Shown here in pieces: positions 26,076 to 34,805 of a stretch of 34,805 nucleotides of DNA (within the stretch, counting starts at the first letter, position 1; each line of letters opens with the position of its first letter). This stretch comes from Candidatus Aegiribacteria sp. GTDB taxonomy: Bacteria; Fermentibacterota; Fermentibacteria; Fermentibacterales; JCC-6. The notes beneath the pieces are model-generated. The model saw nothing but the letters and a program-made list of their open reading frames with translations, did not search any database and had not been told where the DNA came from. Location: the NCBI GenBank assembly GCA_030613065.1, contig JAUWMQ010000014.1, positions 1 through 34,805 on the forward strand. Direction: 5' to 3'. The position numbers and the translations under genes were made by a program.

Positions 26076-27440
26076 ATGCTTGACAGACTCAGGTCAATGA
26101 TAAGCGGGGTTGAAGCAGATTTCATCGATATAAGGTACGAGATCAAGACGGAGACGAATATCGGTTTTACCGGCAGGGAAATTAAAAGTGTCGGTTCAAA
26201 CAAAACCGATGGATATGTAATCCGTGCAGGGAAGAAAGGGGGTTTTTCCTCGGTTACTGTAACAAAAGAGGAAGACGTTCCCCGAGCGATTCAGCTTGCT
26301 GTTGAGGGGGCGGAAACGATAGTCGCCACTGGGGGAAAAAAATCTGTCCTTGCTGAAGTTCCCGTGGTTGTAGAGAATGTCAAACTCGTTCTTGATGGAG
26401 ATCCCAGAGAGATCAGCATCGATGATAAGATAGAGCTTCTCCGCAAGTACAACGATCTACTGCTGGATCAGCCCCTGATAGAGACCACTAACCTGACCTA
26501 CGCCGAGATAGGCAGAGAAAAGCACTACGTAAATTCCGAAGGGACCGCCGTTTCGGAAGAGATACTGACAACGAATATTGCCGGGGAAGTAATAGCGAAA
26601 CGCGGCAGCCTTGTTCAGAATATCAGAATAGCAATCGGGGGAGCCGACGGGTACAACAGGTTGCTTTCCAGGGAAGATGTCTTCCTTAAAAAGGCACAGA
26701 TCGCCGGGCAGCTCCTGGATGCAGAACCGGTTAAAGGCGGCACCTATAACGTGATACTCAGTCCAATGTTAGCCGGGGTTTTCACCCATGAAGCCTTCGG
26801 CCATTTCAGCGAGGCTGACATCATTGAAGACAATCCTTCCCTCAGAGAGAAGATGTCACTGGGAGAGAAACTCGGTTCGGACGTACTAACCATCGTTGCT
26901 GACTCAACCATGCGTGACCAGATAGGCTACTACGTATACGATGACGAGGGAGTAGCTGTAAAACCCGTCACTCTTATGGACGGAGGTGTTCTGACGGGAA
27001 GGCTCCATTCCCGCAGAACTGCCAGCGCGTTTGGAGAACCAGTGAGCGGTCATACCGTTGCGGAGGATATGCGTTTCGAACCCATAGTCAGGATGGGAAC
27101 CATATACATCAAGCCCGGTGAACAGGATCTGGATGATCTTCTGCAGGAGCTGGGAGACGGGCTTTACCTGGTAGATGGCAAGGGTGGCCAGACAAGTGGA
27201 GAGAATTTCACTTTCGGCGCACAATACGGATTCAAGGTCAAAGATGGCAGAATAGGTCCCATGATCCGCGAAATCAACATAATGGGCAACCTTTTCACAA
27301 CCCTTCAGAACATAGAAGCGATTGGGAACGATATGGAACTCTCGGAGCGGGGCGGCTGCGGCAAAGGACAATTGAACATCAAGTCCGCCCTGGGGGCACC
27401 CCATATTCTGATCCGCAATATGGTAGTTGGAGGTGCTTAA
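26076..27440 (+). CDS. tldD: TldD metalloprotease subunit
   Basis: 'GVFTHEAFGHFSEAD' (HExxxH), 'GGQTSGENFTFGAQYGFKVKDGRIGPMIREINIMGN'. Confidence 0.92.
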   Translation: MLDRLRSMISGVEADFIDIRYEIKTETNIGFTGREIKSVGSNKTDGYVIRAGKKGGFSSVTVTKEEDVPRAIQLAVEGAETIVATGGKKSVLAEVPVVVENVKLVLDGDPREISIDDKIELLRKYNDLLLDQPLIETTNLTYAEIGREKHYVNSEGTAVSEEILTTNIAGEVIAKRGSLVQNIRIAIGGADGYNRLLSREDVFLKKAQIAGQLLDAEPVKGGTYNVILSPMLAGVFTHEAFGHFSEADIIEDNPSLREKMSLGEKLGSDVLTIVADSTMRDQIGYYVYDDEGVAVKPVTLMDGGVLTGRLHSRRTASAFGEPVSGHTVAEDMRFEPIVRMGTIYIKPGEQDLDDLLQELGDGLYLVDGKGGQTSGENFTFGAQYGFKVKDGRIGPMIREINIMGNLFTTLQNIEAIGNDMELSERGGCGKGQLNIKSALGAPHILIRNMVVGGA

Positions 27441-27441
27441 T

Positions 27442-28752
27442 ATGAAAAAACTGCTGGATATAGCAGCGAGAGTATCAGATCAGGCGGAGGTTTTCTCAAT
27501 CAGGAACGATGAAAGTTCCCTTGAGATGAGAAACGGAAGTCCTACGGACTTGTCGGCATCCATTCAGTCTGGCTACGCCCTTAGAATCCTGACGGACGGC
27601 AGAATCGGAACGGCCTACACAAAGAACCTCCTGGACAGGGAAGAACTGGTGTCAAACGCGCTGAATTCACTGAAGGGCAGGGTTGACGCCGGCTTCTCTT
27701 TCCCGGGTCCGGCCGAGATCCCCGCATCATGGCTGCCGGACGAGTCAATTGCCAGTATGGGCTTCCATGACCTTCATTCCCGTTCCAGAAAAGTACTGGA
27801 TTATCTGAACCGAAAAGTTGACGGACAGATCGATGTCAACTCGGCCAGGGGAATTCAGGACATGGCCATCATGAACACAAGCGGGCTTAATGTTTCCAGA
27901 AAGAGCTCTTTCATGTACATTTTTACTTCCCTCCTGTTTCCCAACACTGAGACTGCTGTCCAGAAACTCTACCAGAGTAGAAAGAGCGGGGATTTTCCCG
28001 AAAGAGAGCTGGACAGGCTTGTAGATCTGTACACTTCCGGCCTTCCCGAGGTGGACATACCAACCAGTAGAATGAAAGTGGTCTTCACACCGGATACCTT
28101 ATACACCCTGCTGTGGAGATTATCTGTTGCGGTATCAGGCAAATCCTTCTACAACAGAGTGTCTCCTCTTCAGGAAAGGCGGGAAGAGAAGGTTCTTTCT
28201 GATAAGTTCACCCTTTACGGAGATCCAACAGATCCGCAGGAGGTCGACCAGCATTTTTTCGATGATGAAGGAGTCCCTGCGAAGAAGCATACGGTCTTCG
28301 AAAAAGGTGTCTTCAAGAATCTGATACTTAACCTTGACTACGCTGATAAGCTCAAAGAAGAACCCACAGGAACAGGATACCGCGAAGTAATGTTTGAAGG
28401 AGAAACAGTCGCGCTGCCTCCCGTACCTTCACTTAACTGCAGCCGTATCGCACCGGGAGACGTTTCCTTTGAGGATATGATCAGAAGTATCGACAGAGGA
28501 GTGATAGTGTTTGGGGTTCTCGGAGCTCACTCCGGTAACATTCTCAACGGTGATTTTTCGGTGGGGCTCAATCCCGGGTTCTACGTTGAGAACGGAGAAA
28601 TTAAAGGCAGAGTCAAGGATGGAATGGTAGCCGGGAACGTTTACGATGTTCTGAAGAATATCGAATCCGTGGAGAACAAACTCCACGATTCCCCCATGGG
28701 AGGCATGTTCCCCTCAATTCTTCTTAATGATGTGAGTGTAGCGGCCAAGTAG
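27442..28752 (+). CDS. pmbA: TldE/PmbA partner protein
   Basis: 'HSGNILNGDFSVGLNPGFYVENGEIKGRVKDGMVAGNVYDVL'; directly downstream of tldD. Confidence 0.92.
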   Translation: MKKLLDIAARVSDQAEVFSIRNDESSLEMRNGSPTDLSASIQSGYALRILTDGRIGTAYTKNLLDREELVSNALNSLKGRVDAGFSFPGPAEIPASWLPDESIASMGFHDLHSRSRKVLDYLNRKVDGQIDVNSARGIQDMAIMNTSGLNVSRKSSFMYIFTSLLFPNTETAVQKLYQSRKSGDFPERELDRLVDLYTSGLPEVDIPTSRMKVVFTPDTLYTLLWRLSVAVSGKSFYNRVSPLQERREEKVLSDKFTLYGDPTDPQEVDQHFFDDEGVPAKKHTVFEKGVFKNLILNLDYADKLKEEPTGTGYREVMFEGETVALPPVPSLNCSRIAPGDVSFEDMIRSIDRGVIVFGVLGAHSGNILNGDFSVGLNPGFYVENGEIKGRVKDGMVAGNVYDVLKNIESVENKLHDSPMGGMFPSILLNDVSVAAK

Positions 28753-28875
28753 GTAATCTGCACGCTGATATGGCACAATAGACTCGAAGCGAATATAGCT
28801 GAAGATATTCCTTCCCGTTCCGCCGCACAGTTTCTCCGCGAATTACTATATTCTAAAACATCAAAGGAGAACGGA

Positions 28876-29451
28876 ATGGGAATACATGAACTCGCGACGG
28901 AGAACAGATCGGTCAGGCGCTTCAGGCAGGAGATCAGTATATCTGAAAGGGAACTTCTCCGATTCATAGATTCAGCCCGCCTTGCTCCCTGCGGGGCGAA
29001 TCTCCAGCTGCTTCGCTTCATGCCGGTTACGGAAACAGAACATTGCTCACGCATTTTCCCCGCGCTGAAATGGGCCGGTTACCTTGAAGACTGGAATGGT
29101 CCTGAAGAGGGAGAAAAGCCTCCGGCTTATATTATCATTCATGCCCCGGTCGGGGAGAGACGCCATATTCCCGTGGATGCGGGGATAGCCGCAGCGTACA
29201 TTGTACTTGCTGCCAGGGAATCGGGTTACGGGTCGTGCATGATCATGAGTTTTGACGTTAATCAGATAGAGGAAGCCGCAGGGACCCCCCATGGGTATCA
29301 TCCCTTCCTAGTAATTGCTCTTGGCATACCCGCTGAGAAAGCTGTTCTCGAGGAGGCGAGTGGAGATATAAAGTATTACAGAGACGCAAACGACACGCAT
29401 CACGTCCCCAAGCTTGCTCTTAATGAAATAGTAGTACAGGCCGAGGATTAA
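28876..29451 (+). CDS. Nitroreductase-family protein
   Basis: 'RSVRRFRQEISISERELLRFIDSARLAPCGANLQLLRF', 'AAYIVLAARESGYGSCMI'. Confidence 0.9.
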   Translation: MGIHELATENRSVRRFRQEISISERELLRFIDSARLAPCGANLQLLRFMPVTETEHCSRIFPALKWAGYLEDWNGPEEGEKPPAYIIIHAPVGERRHIPVDAGIAAAYIVLAARESGYGSCMIMSFDVNQIEEAAGTPHGYHPFLVIALGIPAEKAVLEEASGDIKYYRDANDTHHVPKLALNEIVVQAED

Positions 29452-29462
29452 TGGAGGAAGAA

Positions 29463-30716
29463 ATGTTCAGTTCAGAAGTATATACTCGCCGCAGAAGCAG
29501 ACTGATCGAAATGATGCCGGAGGAATTTCTGCTGATTGTTCCTCCATCCACTTCAAAGGCCACCAGTGCTGACGGTCAGTATACGTACACTCCCAACCTG
29601 AACCTTGTTTACCTTACAGGCATTGATCAGCCCGGGACATGGCTAGTCATCCATCGTAGAAAGGGTATGGATTTCCGCGAGGATCTTTTCATCGATGCCT
29701 ACGATGAGACCCATTCCAAATGGGTCGGGACAGTACTTACTAAAGAGGAAGCCATCGAGAGGACCGGCATAGAAAAGATTTCGTTCAACGGAACCGTGGA
29801 GAAATGGATAGACAGGATAATAATGCGCTGGGGGATCGAGAAAGTATGGGTTGATTTCCCGGTCGCGGGCATTACAGGGGACAGCGGGAGGCGGCTTGCA
29901 TTTGCCAACAGGCTTATATCCTCGTACCCTCACCTGAAATTCAGTAGACTTTCGGGGGATGTTTTCCGCCTGCGGATGATTAAAGAACCTGAAGAACTGG
30001 AAACCATGAAAGAGGCAATCGATATTACTCGCAGGGGTTTTCTACATGCCCTGAAGGCCCTGAAACCTGGCATGCTCGAATATGAATTCGAGGCGGAGCT
30101 TCTTTACGAATTCGCGAAGAACGGCGAGAAGATACCGGCCTTCTCCGCTATTATTGCCGGTGGAAGCAGAGCTACATGCCTTCATTACGTTGAGAATGAC
30201 AAACCTCTTGAGGATGGGACTCTGCTTCTTCTCGATTTCGGCGCAAGGAAAGATTACTACAATGCTGATATCACAAGAACCTTCCCTGTGAACGGCAGGT
30301 ATTCTGAACGGCAGAGGGAACTTGTTGAAATGGTTATCGAGGTTCAGGAGGAGGCTATCCGCCTTCTGAGACCCGGAAAGCTTCATTCCGAATGGAACAG
30401 CGAAGTGAAAGAGTTCTATGCGGGAGTACTTATGAAAAAAGGTATAATTGAGAATGAGGAGGATATAGAGAAATTCTACTATCACAACATCGGCCACCAC
30501 ATAGGGCTGGATACACATGATGAAAACGTAATAAGTGATGAGCTGAAAGCAGGCATGGTGCTTACCGTAGAGCCGGGTTTCTATTCGGAGGAGGAGGGGA
30601 TAGGAATAAGGATAGAGGATGATGTTCTCATAGGAGAGAAAGAGAATATCGTACTTTCAGCGGACATTCCCAGGAATCCGGACGAGATAGAGGCTATACT
30701 GGCAGAGGAGGGATAG
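29463..30716 (+). CDS. Xaa-Pro aminopeptidase (M24B)
   Basis: 'LLLDFGARKDYYNADITRTFPVNG', 'HNIGHHIGLDTHDE', 'LTVEPGFY'. Start set at the second Met because GGAGG precedes it. Confidence 0.92.
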   Translation: MFSSEVYTRRRSRLIEMMPEEFLLIVPPSTSKATSADGQYTYTPNLNLVYLTGIDQPGTWLVIHRRKGMDFREDLFIDAYDETHSKWVGTVLTKEEAIERTGIEKISFNGTVEKWIDRIIMRWGIEKVWVDFPVAGITGDSGRRLAFANRLISSYPHLKFSRLSGDVFRLRMIKEPEELETMKEAIDITRRGFLHALKALKPGMLEYEFEAELLYEFAKNGEKIPAFSAIIAGGSRATCLHYVENDKPLEDGTLLLLDFGARKDYYNADITRTFPVNGRYSERQRELVEMVIEVQEEAIRLLRPGKLHSEWNSEVKEFYAGVLMKKGIIENEEDIEKFYYHNIGHHIGLDTHDENVISDELKAGMVLTVEPGFYSEEEGIGIRIEDDVLIGEKENIVLSADIPRNPDEIEAILAEEG

Positions 30717-30717
30717 C

Positions 30718-31209
30718 ATGGGGCCTTCTGAAATAGACACATACTGGATGAATATAGCCCTTGAAAAGGCTGAAGAAGCCTTTCAGAAGGGGGAAGTTCC
30801 CGTCGGAGCGGTTCTTTTGGAGTCCTCAGGCAGGTTTTTCGCTGATCGGAACAGAACAGCTGAAACCGGAATGCCTACCTCCCATGCTGAACATCTCGTA
30901 ATAACGGCAGCGGCGGAAGACAGAGGGGACTGGAGGCTTGAGGACTGTACCCTCTATTCCACTCTTGAGCCCTGCCTTATGTGCACCGGCCTGGCAATAC
31001 TCTCCCGGATACCCAGGATAGTGTATGGAGCCCCGGACAAGCGGTTCGGTGCTTTCGGTTCGGTCACTGATGTTCTCAAGATGAAGGGCCTCAACCACTA
31101 CCCGGAAGTTCTTGGAGGATGTCACAAGGACGAATCCGCCAGACTTCTGAAGGAATTCTTCCGCCTGGGCAGGGAAAAGAAAAAGAAAAAAGAGGTTAAC
31201 GATGACTAG
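30718..31209 (+). CDS. tRNA-specific adenosine deaminase-like (TadA family)
   Basis: 'TSHAEHLVI', 'STLEPCLMCTGLAILSRIPRIVYGAPDKRFGAFGS'. Confidence 0.85.
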   Translation: MGPSEIDTYWMNIALEKAEEAFQKGEVPVGAVLLESSGRFFADRNRTAETGMPTSHAEHLVITAAAEDRGDWRLEDCTLYSTLEPCLMCTGLAILSRIPRIVYGAPDKRFGAFGSVTDVLKMKGLNHYPEVLGGCHKDESARLLKEFFRLGREKKKKKEVNDD

Positions 31210-32797
31210 TATGCTTCTGATCCTGCTGGTTTCATTTCCGGTGAGAATAGCTGTTCTGGGAGACAGAACGGGCAGCCCGGATGATACAGAGTTTGAAATA
31301 GCAGTAAGCGCGATAGTCGAGATGTCACCGGATATTGTTCTTTCCGTTGGGGATTTCGTTGAGGGGAACGGTGATGTTGAAACAGCGGTTGAGGACTGGG
31401 AGAATATTCTTCCAGTGCTTCAAAGGCTCACCACCGCTTTTCCCTTCGTGTACACGCCTGGAAACAATGATATCTGGAACGAGGAGACCGCTGAATACTG
31501 GAGGCAGTACACAGGAACCGAACCCTCAAGGACAGAGGAGATACTCGGTATCACGTTCGTAGTCTGGGATTCTTCAATTGAAAGCGAATTCACAGCAGAA
31601 AATCTGGAAACTGTGAAAGACCTCATAGATGGGATAAATACCGATGATCCCTGGATCTTTACTACCCACAAACCTTTCTGGTTCATGGCCTACCAGGATT
31701 CAGCAGCAGTAAGTGATTTCAAAGACATCATGGAGGAATCAGGTCCCCTGGCGGTAATTGGCGGGCATATCCACCTCTTCGCCGCCGAGCGTGAGAATGG
31801 GATTCTATACCTGTCCGTTGGGCCCTCCGGCAGCGCTGTTCCGGAGCCTGATCCGGAAACTGGTAACTTTACTCAACTGGGCTGGATGACTGTCTGGCCT
31901 GACTCTGTTGCCTTCGCGGCTGTTGACGCCAGAGGAGTTTACTCTGAAACCATCAATACCGGTGAGGAAATGAACCTTGCGTATCTTTACGAAGAACAGC
32001 TTATCAGAGCGAGACCCCTTGAGCAGGAGCTTGAATCCGCAGTAATGACGCTGGTTCCGGTGGAGAACAAGCCTCGAATGGTGACTCTGAGTATAGATCC
32101 GGGAACCTGGAATCTGAATCCTGAAACGCTGGATATGGTGATAAACGATCAGCCGGTGGATCTGGTTTTCACACAGTCTCCCGAAGGCAGCCCCTACCCT
32201 TCACCTGTAGTTACCGTAAGCCTTGAATACGGCAGCCGGGATAAGGAGCTCCAGTTTGATTATTCATGGCAGGTTCTTCGAATAATCAATGCATTCCATT
32301 CGGAGATAGTGCTTGATGGAGAAAGAGGGGAGGGTGAGTACAGGGAACCGTTCCACACCAATTTCGCTGATTTTTCGGGGCAGCCTGCGCCAATTCCGGA
32401 GACCAGGTTCGCAGCCGCTACGGACGGGGAGAAACTCTATATCTTCATGGAAATGGTGGACTGCCCGGTAGATAGTGAAGACTACGGAGGTTTCATTTTC
32501 AACTCGCTTGATGACGCTGTCCTCTGGTTGAAAGTATTTAGAGACGGTTCATCGGAGGCATTGATATTTACATCTGATGGAGAACTGATCGACTGGGAGA
32601 GCGGTTATGATACCGAGGTAAGAGTTGCCGAAAACGGATGGTGTATCGAGCTGGCAGTTGAAGTTCCCCTTCTTAAGCTTGAGGATCAGCATTCCTCCGT
32701 GCATGTGTACAGGTCCGCGGGTGAAGATTTCGGCACATGGATTTATCCCATTGATTTCGATCCTTCTTCAATGGGAAGGATCTGGCTTCAGCGATAA
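31202..32797 (+). CDS. Secreted metallophosphoesterase with C-terminal CBM9-like domain
   Basis: 'RIAVLGDRTG', 'VLSVGDFVEGNGD', 'YTPGNNDIW', 'VIGGHIHLFAAE'; C-terminus 'EYREPFHTNFADFSGQPAPIPETRFAAATDGEKLYIFMEMVD'. Confidence 0.82.
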   Translation: MTSMLLILLVSFPVRIAVLGDRTGSPDDTEFEIAVSAIVEMSPDIVLSVGDFVEGNGDVETAVEDWENILPVLQRLTTAFPFVYTPGNNDIWNEETAEYWRQYTGTEPSRTEEILGITFVVWDSSIESEFTAENLETVKDLIDGINTDDPWIFTTHKPFWFMAYQDSAAVSDFKDIMEESGPLAVIGGHIHLFAAERENGILYLSVGPSGSAVPEPDPETGNFTQLGWMTVWPDSVAFAAVDARGVYSETINTGEEMNLAYLYEEQLIRARPLEQELESAVMTLVPVENKPRMVTLSIDPGTWNLNPETLDMVINDQPVDLVFTQSPEGSPYPSPVVTVSLEYGSRDKELQFDYSWQVLRIINAFHSEIVLDGERGEGEYREPFHTNFADFSGQPAPIPETRFAAATDGEKLYIFMEMVDCPVDSEDYGGFIFNSLDDAVLWLKVFRDGSSEALIFTSDGELIDWESGYDTEVRVAENGWCIELAVEVPLLKLEDQHSSVHVYRSAGEDFGTWIYPIDFDPSSMGRIWLQR

Positions 32798-33089
32798 AGC
32801 GGGTTCAGAAGAGAAAGGAACCTGTCTATAAGAGTCAATCCTGATAATGAGTCTACAGCGTATACCACCGGCAACACAGTTGACTGCGAGTATTCCAGGT
32901 CGAATGATCAGTTTCAGGCAGAAATGTAATATATACCCCCGATATCGTTACATAGTATGTATGATATATGATTGACATTGTTACAACTACATGATTTTCT
33001 TGCGGAGAATATTAACAGTTACATTAACTGGATATTTCAGGCATAGTCCACTTGACCTCATAACTGTTGAGTATACCTGCCATAACTAC

Positions 33090-33124
33090 TTGCAATTCTA
33101 ATTGTGTTGTTTATAATTAACACA
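33090..33124 (+). promoter_or_regulatory. Putative promoter/operator of the DUF4143-type ATPase
   Basis: TTGCAA (33090-33095), 16 bp, TATAAT (33112-33117); inverted repeat TGTGTT (33103-33108)/AACACA (33119-33124) brackets the -10. Confidence 0.45.
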
Positions 33125-33168
33125 TCATGAAAGTGTAGTCGCATTCTCCCATGATATAGGAGGGTTGT

Positions 33169-34410
33169 ATGAAAATACCCGAGTATATAGAGCGACCTTT
33201 ATACCTGAACCGCATCGAACCGTATCTGGGCAAGGGGATCATAAAGGTTCTCGTTGGTCAACGACGTGTAGGCAAGAGCTACATGCTGTTCCAGCTAATG
33301 GATCGAATAACTGCAGCTGATCCTGATGTACAGGTCATTTATATTAACAAAGAACTTCACGAGTTTGCTGCTGTCCGAACCTCCGAGGATCTGCTTTCAC
33401 ATGTTGAGAAACATCGCGTCAATGATCACCGCCTGGTTTTACTGATTGACGAGATTCAGGATATCATGGATTTTGAACGTGCACTGCGAAGCCTCAGTGC
33501 TCTGGGTGAAACCGAGATCATCTGCACCGGTAGTAACGCAGGGCTTCTCTCGGGTGAGCTGGCCACTCTTTTGTCAGGCAGGTATGTGGAGATTAAAGTC
33601 TACAGTCTCAGCTATGGTGAGTTTTTGCAATTTCATGGGCTTGAGAGGAGTCGGAACGCATTTTCATCATACTTGCGGTTCGGAGGACTTCCGTACCTGC
33701 GTAATCTTCCGCTTGATGAAGAAATCGTATTTGATTACCTGCGCAACATCCTTGATGCCATACTTCTCAAGGATGTGGTCGGGCGGTATCAGATCCGCAA
33801 TGTTGACTTTCTTCAGCGGCTTGCTCTTTTCCTTGCTGACAACTTAGGAAACCTGGTATCGGCCAGGAGGATCAGTGCGTTCCTGAAATCACAAAAAGTA
33901 AATGTAAGTCACAACCTGGTGCTGGACTATCTTTCTCATCTGTGCACTGCTTTTCTTGTATTCAAAGTCCGCAGGTCGGATATCGTTGGTCGAAAGATCT
34001 TCGAGGTTGGCGAGAAGTACTACTACGAGGATCTTGGAATTCGCAATGCGCTTATCGGTTACCGATTGACAGACATCAACGGGATCTTGGAGAATGTCGT
34101 TTTCATGCATCTTAAGATTGCTGGTTACGAGGTGCATGTCGGAAAGCTCGGTGACCGCGAAGTTAATTTCGTTTGCGAAAGACATGGCGAACGCATGTAT
34201 GTACAGGTAGCTTATATGATCCCGGATGACAAGGACAGGGACAGGGAATTCGGTAACCTGCTGGTCATCCCCGACAATTTTCCCAAATATGTCGTATCAA
34301 TGGATGAACCGGCGGGAGGATCGTATCAGGGGATCAGGCACATTCATGCTGAAGAATTTCTATACAGCCTTTCTTCGTCCACGTCACCGATTGTCGGGGT
34401 CTCTACCTGA
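33169..34410 (+). CDS. AAA_14/DUF4143-type ATPase
   Basis: 'VLVGQRRVGKSYMLFQLMD' Walker A, 'LVLLIDEIQDIMDFERALRSL', 'IICTGSNAGLLSGELATLLSGRYVEIKVYSLSYGEFLQF'. Confidence 0.92.
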   Translation: MKIPEYIERPLYLNRIEPYLGKGIIKVLVGQRRVGKSYMLFQLMDRITAADPDVQVIYINKELHEFAAVRTSEDLLSHVEKHRVNDHRLVLLIDEIQDIMDFERALRSLSALGETEIICTGSNAGLLSGELATLLSGRYVEIKVYSLSYGEFLQFHGLERSRNAFSSYLRFGGLPYLRNLPLDEEIVFDYLRNILDAILLKDVVGRYQIRNVDFLQRLALFLADNLGNLVSARRISAFLKSQKVNVSHNLVLDYLSHLCTAFLVFKVRRSDIVGRKIFEVGEKYYYEDLGIRNALIGYRLTDINGILENVVFMHLKIAGYEVHVGKLGDREVNFVCERHGERMYVQVAYMIPDDKDRDREFGNLLVIPDNFPKYVVSMDEPAGGSYQGIRHIHAEEFLYSLSSSTSPIVGVST

Positions 34411-34418
34411 TCGCCAGA

Positions 34419-34760
34419 TTAACCGGATTTATCGGCCAGCTGTGCTCTGAAAACACGGGAAAGAGCTTCATCCTCCTCGCAGTTCCCGAAGATCCAGAAA
34501 ACCTCTATCTCCCGTTTTCTGTCATTGGCGTTGAAAAAGGCTATATGACACCCACTGTCAGCATAATCCTCAGCGAAAAGGATACCTTCACTAACGGAAT
34601 GCGCTTCGATGAAACCCTTTCCCGGAGTCTCCACCCGGCCCCAGCGACCGGTATCGAACCACGCCCCGGCATGAGGGGGCGACCAGATGTGTGCCCGGCA
34701 TGGCGCACGCGCTGCTGTTCTGGAGTAAATCTGGAACGATATAATCCGCCGTTACCGGAC
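34419..34760 (-). other. Coding-like frame without a clear start (possible truncated gene)
   Basis: Frame extends upstream of the reported 34634 GTG: IYSRTAARAPCRAHIWSPPHAGAWFDTGRWGRVETPGKGFIEAHSVSEGILFAEDYADSGCHIAFFNANDRKREIEVFWIFGNCEEDEALSRVFRAQLADKSG*; no ATG/GTG/TTG in the upstream part after the preceding stop. Confidence 0.5.
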
Positions 34761-34805
34761 GGAAGGACAACGCCAACAAGGCAAGGGTATATCCAGAAAT
34801 GGTGT

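Noticed and set aside
1-34805. CRISPR arrays, tRNA, rRNA genes, transposase or integrase
   Set aside because: No regularly spaced short repeats, no recognisable tRNA/rRNA segments, and no DDE, tyrosine or serine recombinase catalytic motifs in the listed ORFs.

Overview
Bacterial chromosomal window with no rRNA, tRNA, CRISPR array or transposase that I could see. Left third (1-8.3 kb) is accessory and partly degraded: a 122-bp exact direct repeat, several copies or relics of a small HTH protein family, a frameshifted YVTN beta-propeller lipoprotein, a RelE/HigB-type TA locus whose toxin has two in-frame stops, an apparently intact HipBA module behind four palindromic operator-like sites, lipoprotein and ECF-sigma relics, and a perfect 44-bp palindrome. 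At 8.3-10.9 kb is a carbamoyltransferase / SxtJ-like / DUF5989 cassette resembling sxtIJK, including two 49-aa membrane ORFs absent from the ORF track and a probable non-ATG start. At 13.8-19.1 kb is a PadR-headed minus-strand operon: DUF5320-like protein, two NifX/MTH1175-like proteins, zinc ribbon, two MinD-type ATPases with 4Fe-4S insertions, thioesterase and radical SAM protein, resembling an ORP (orange protein) locus. The remainder is mostly ordinary metabolism: EamA transporter, PAS hybrid histidine kinase, phosphohexomutase, papain-like protease with FlgD/T9SS-like tail, TldD/TldE, nitroreductase, Xaa-Pro peptidase, TadA-like deaminase, metallophosphoesterase, DUF4143-type ATPase. All family calls are from reading motifs by eye; no database search was run.
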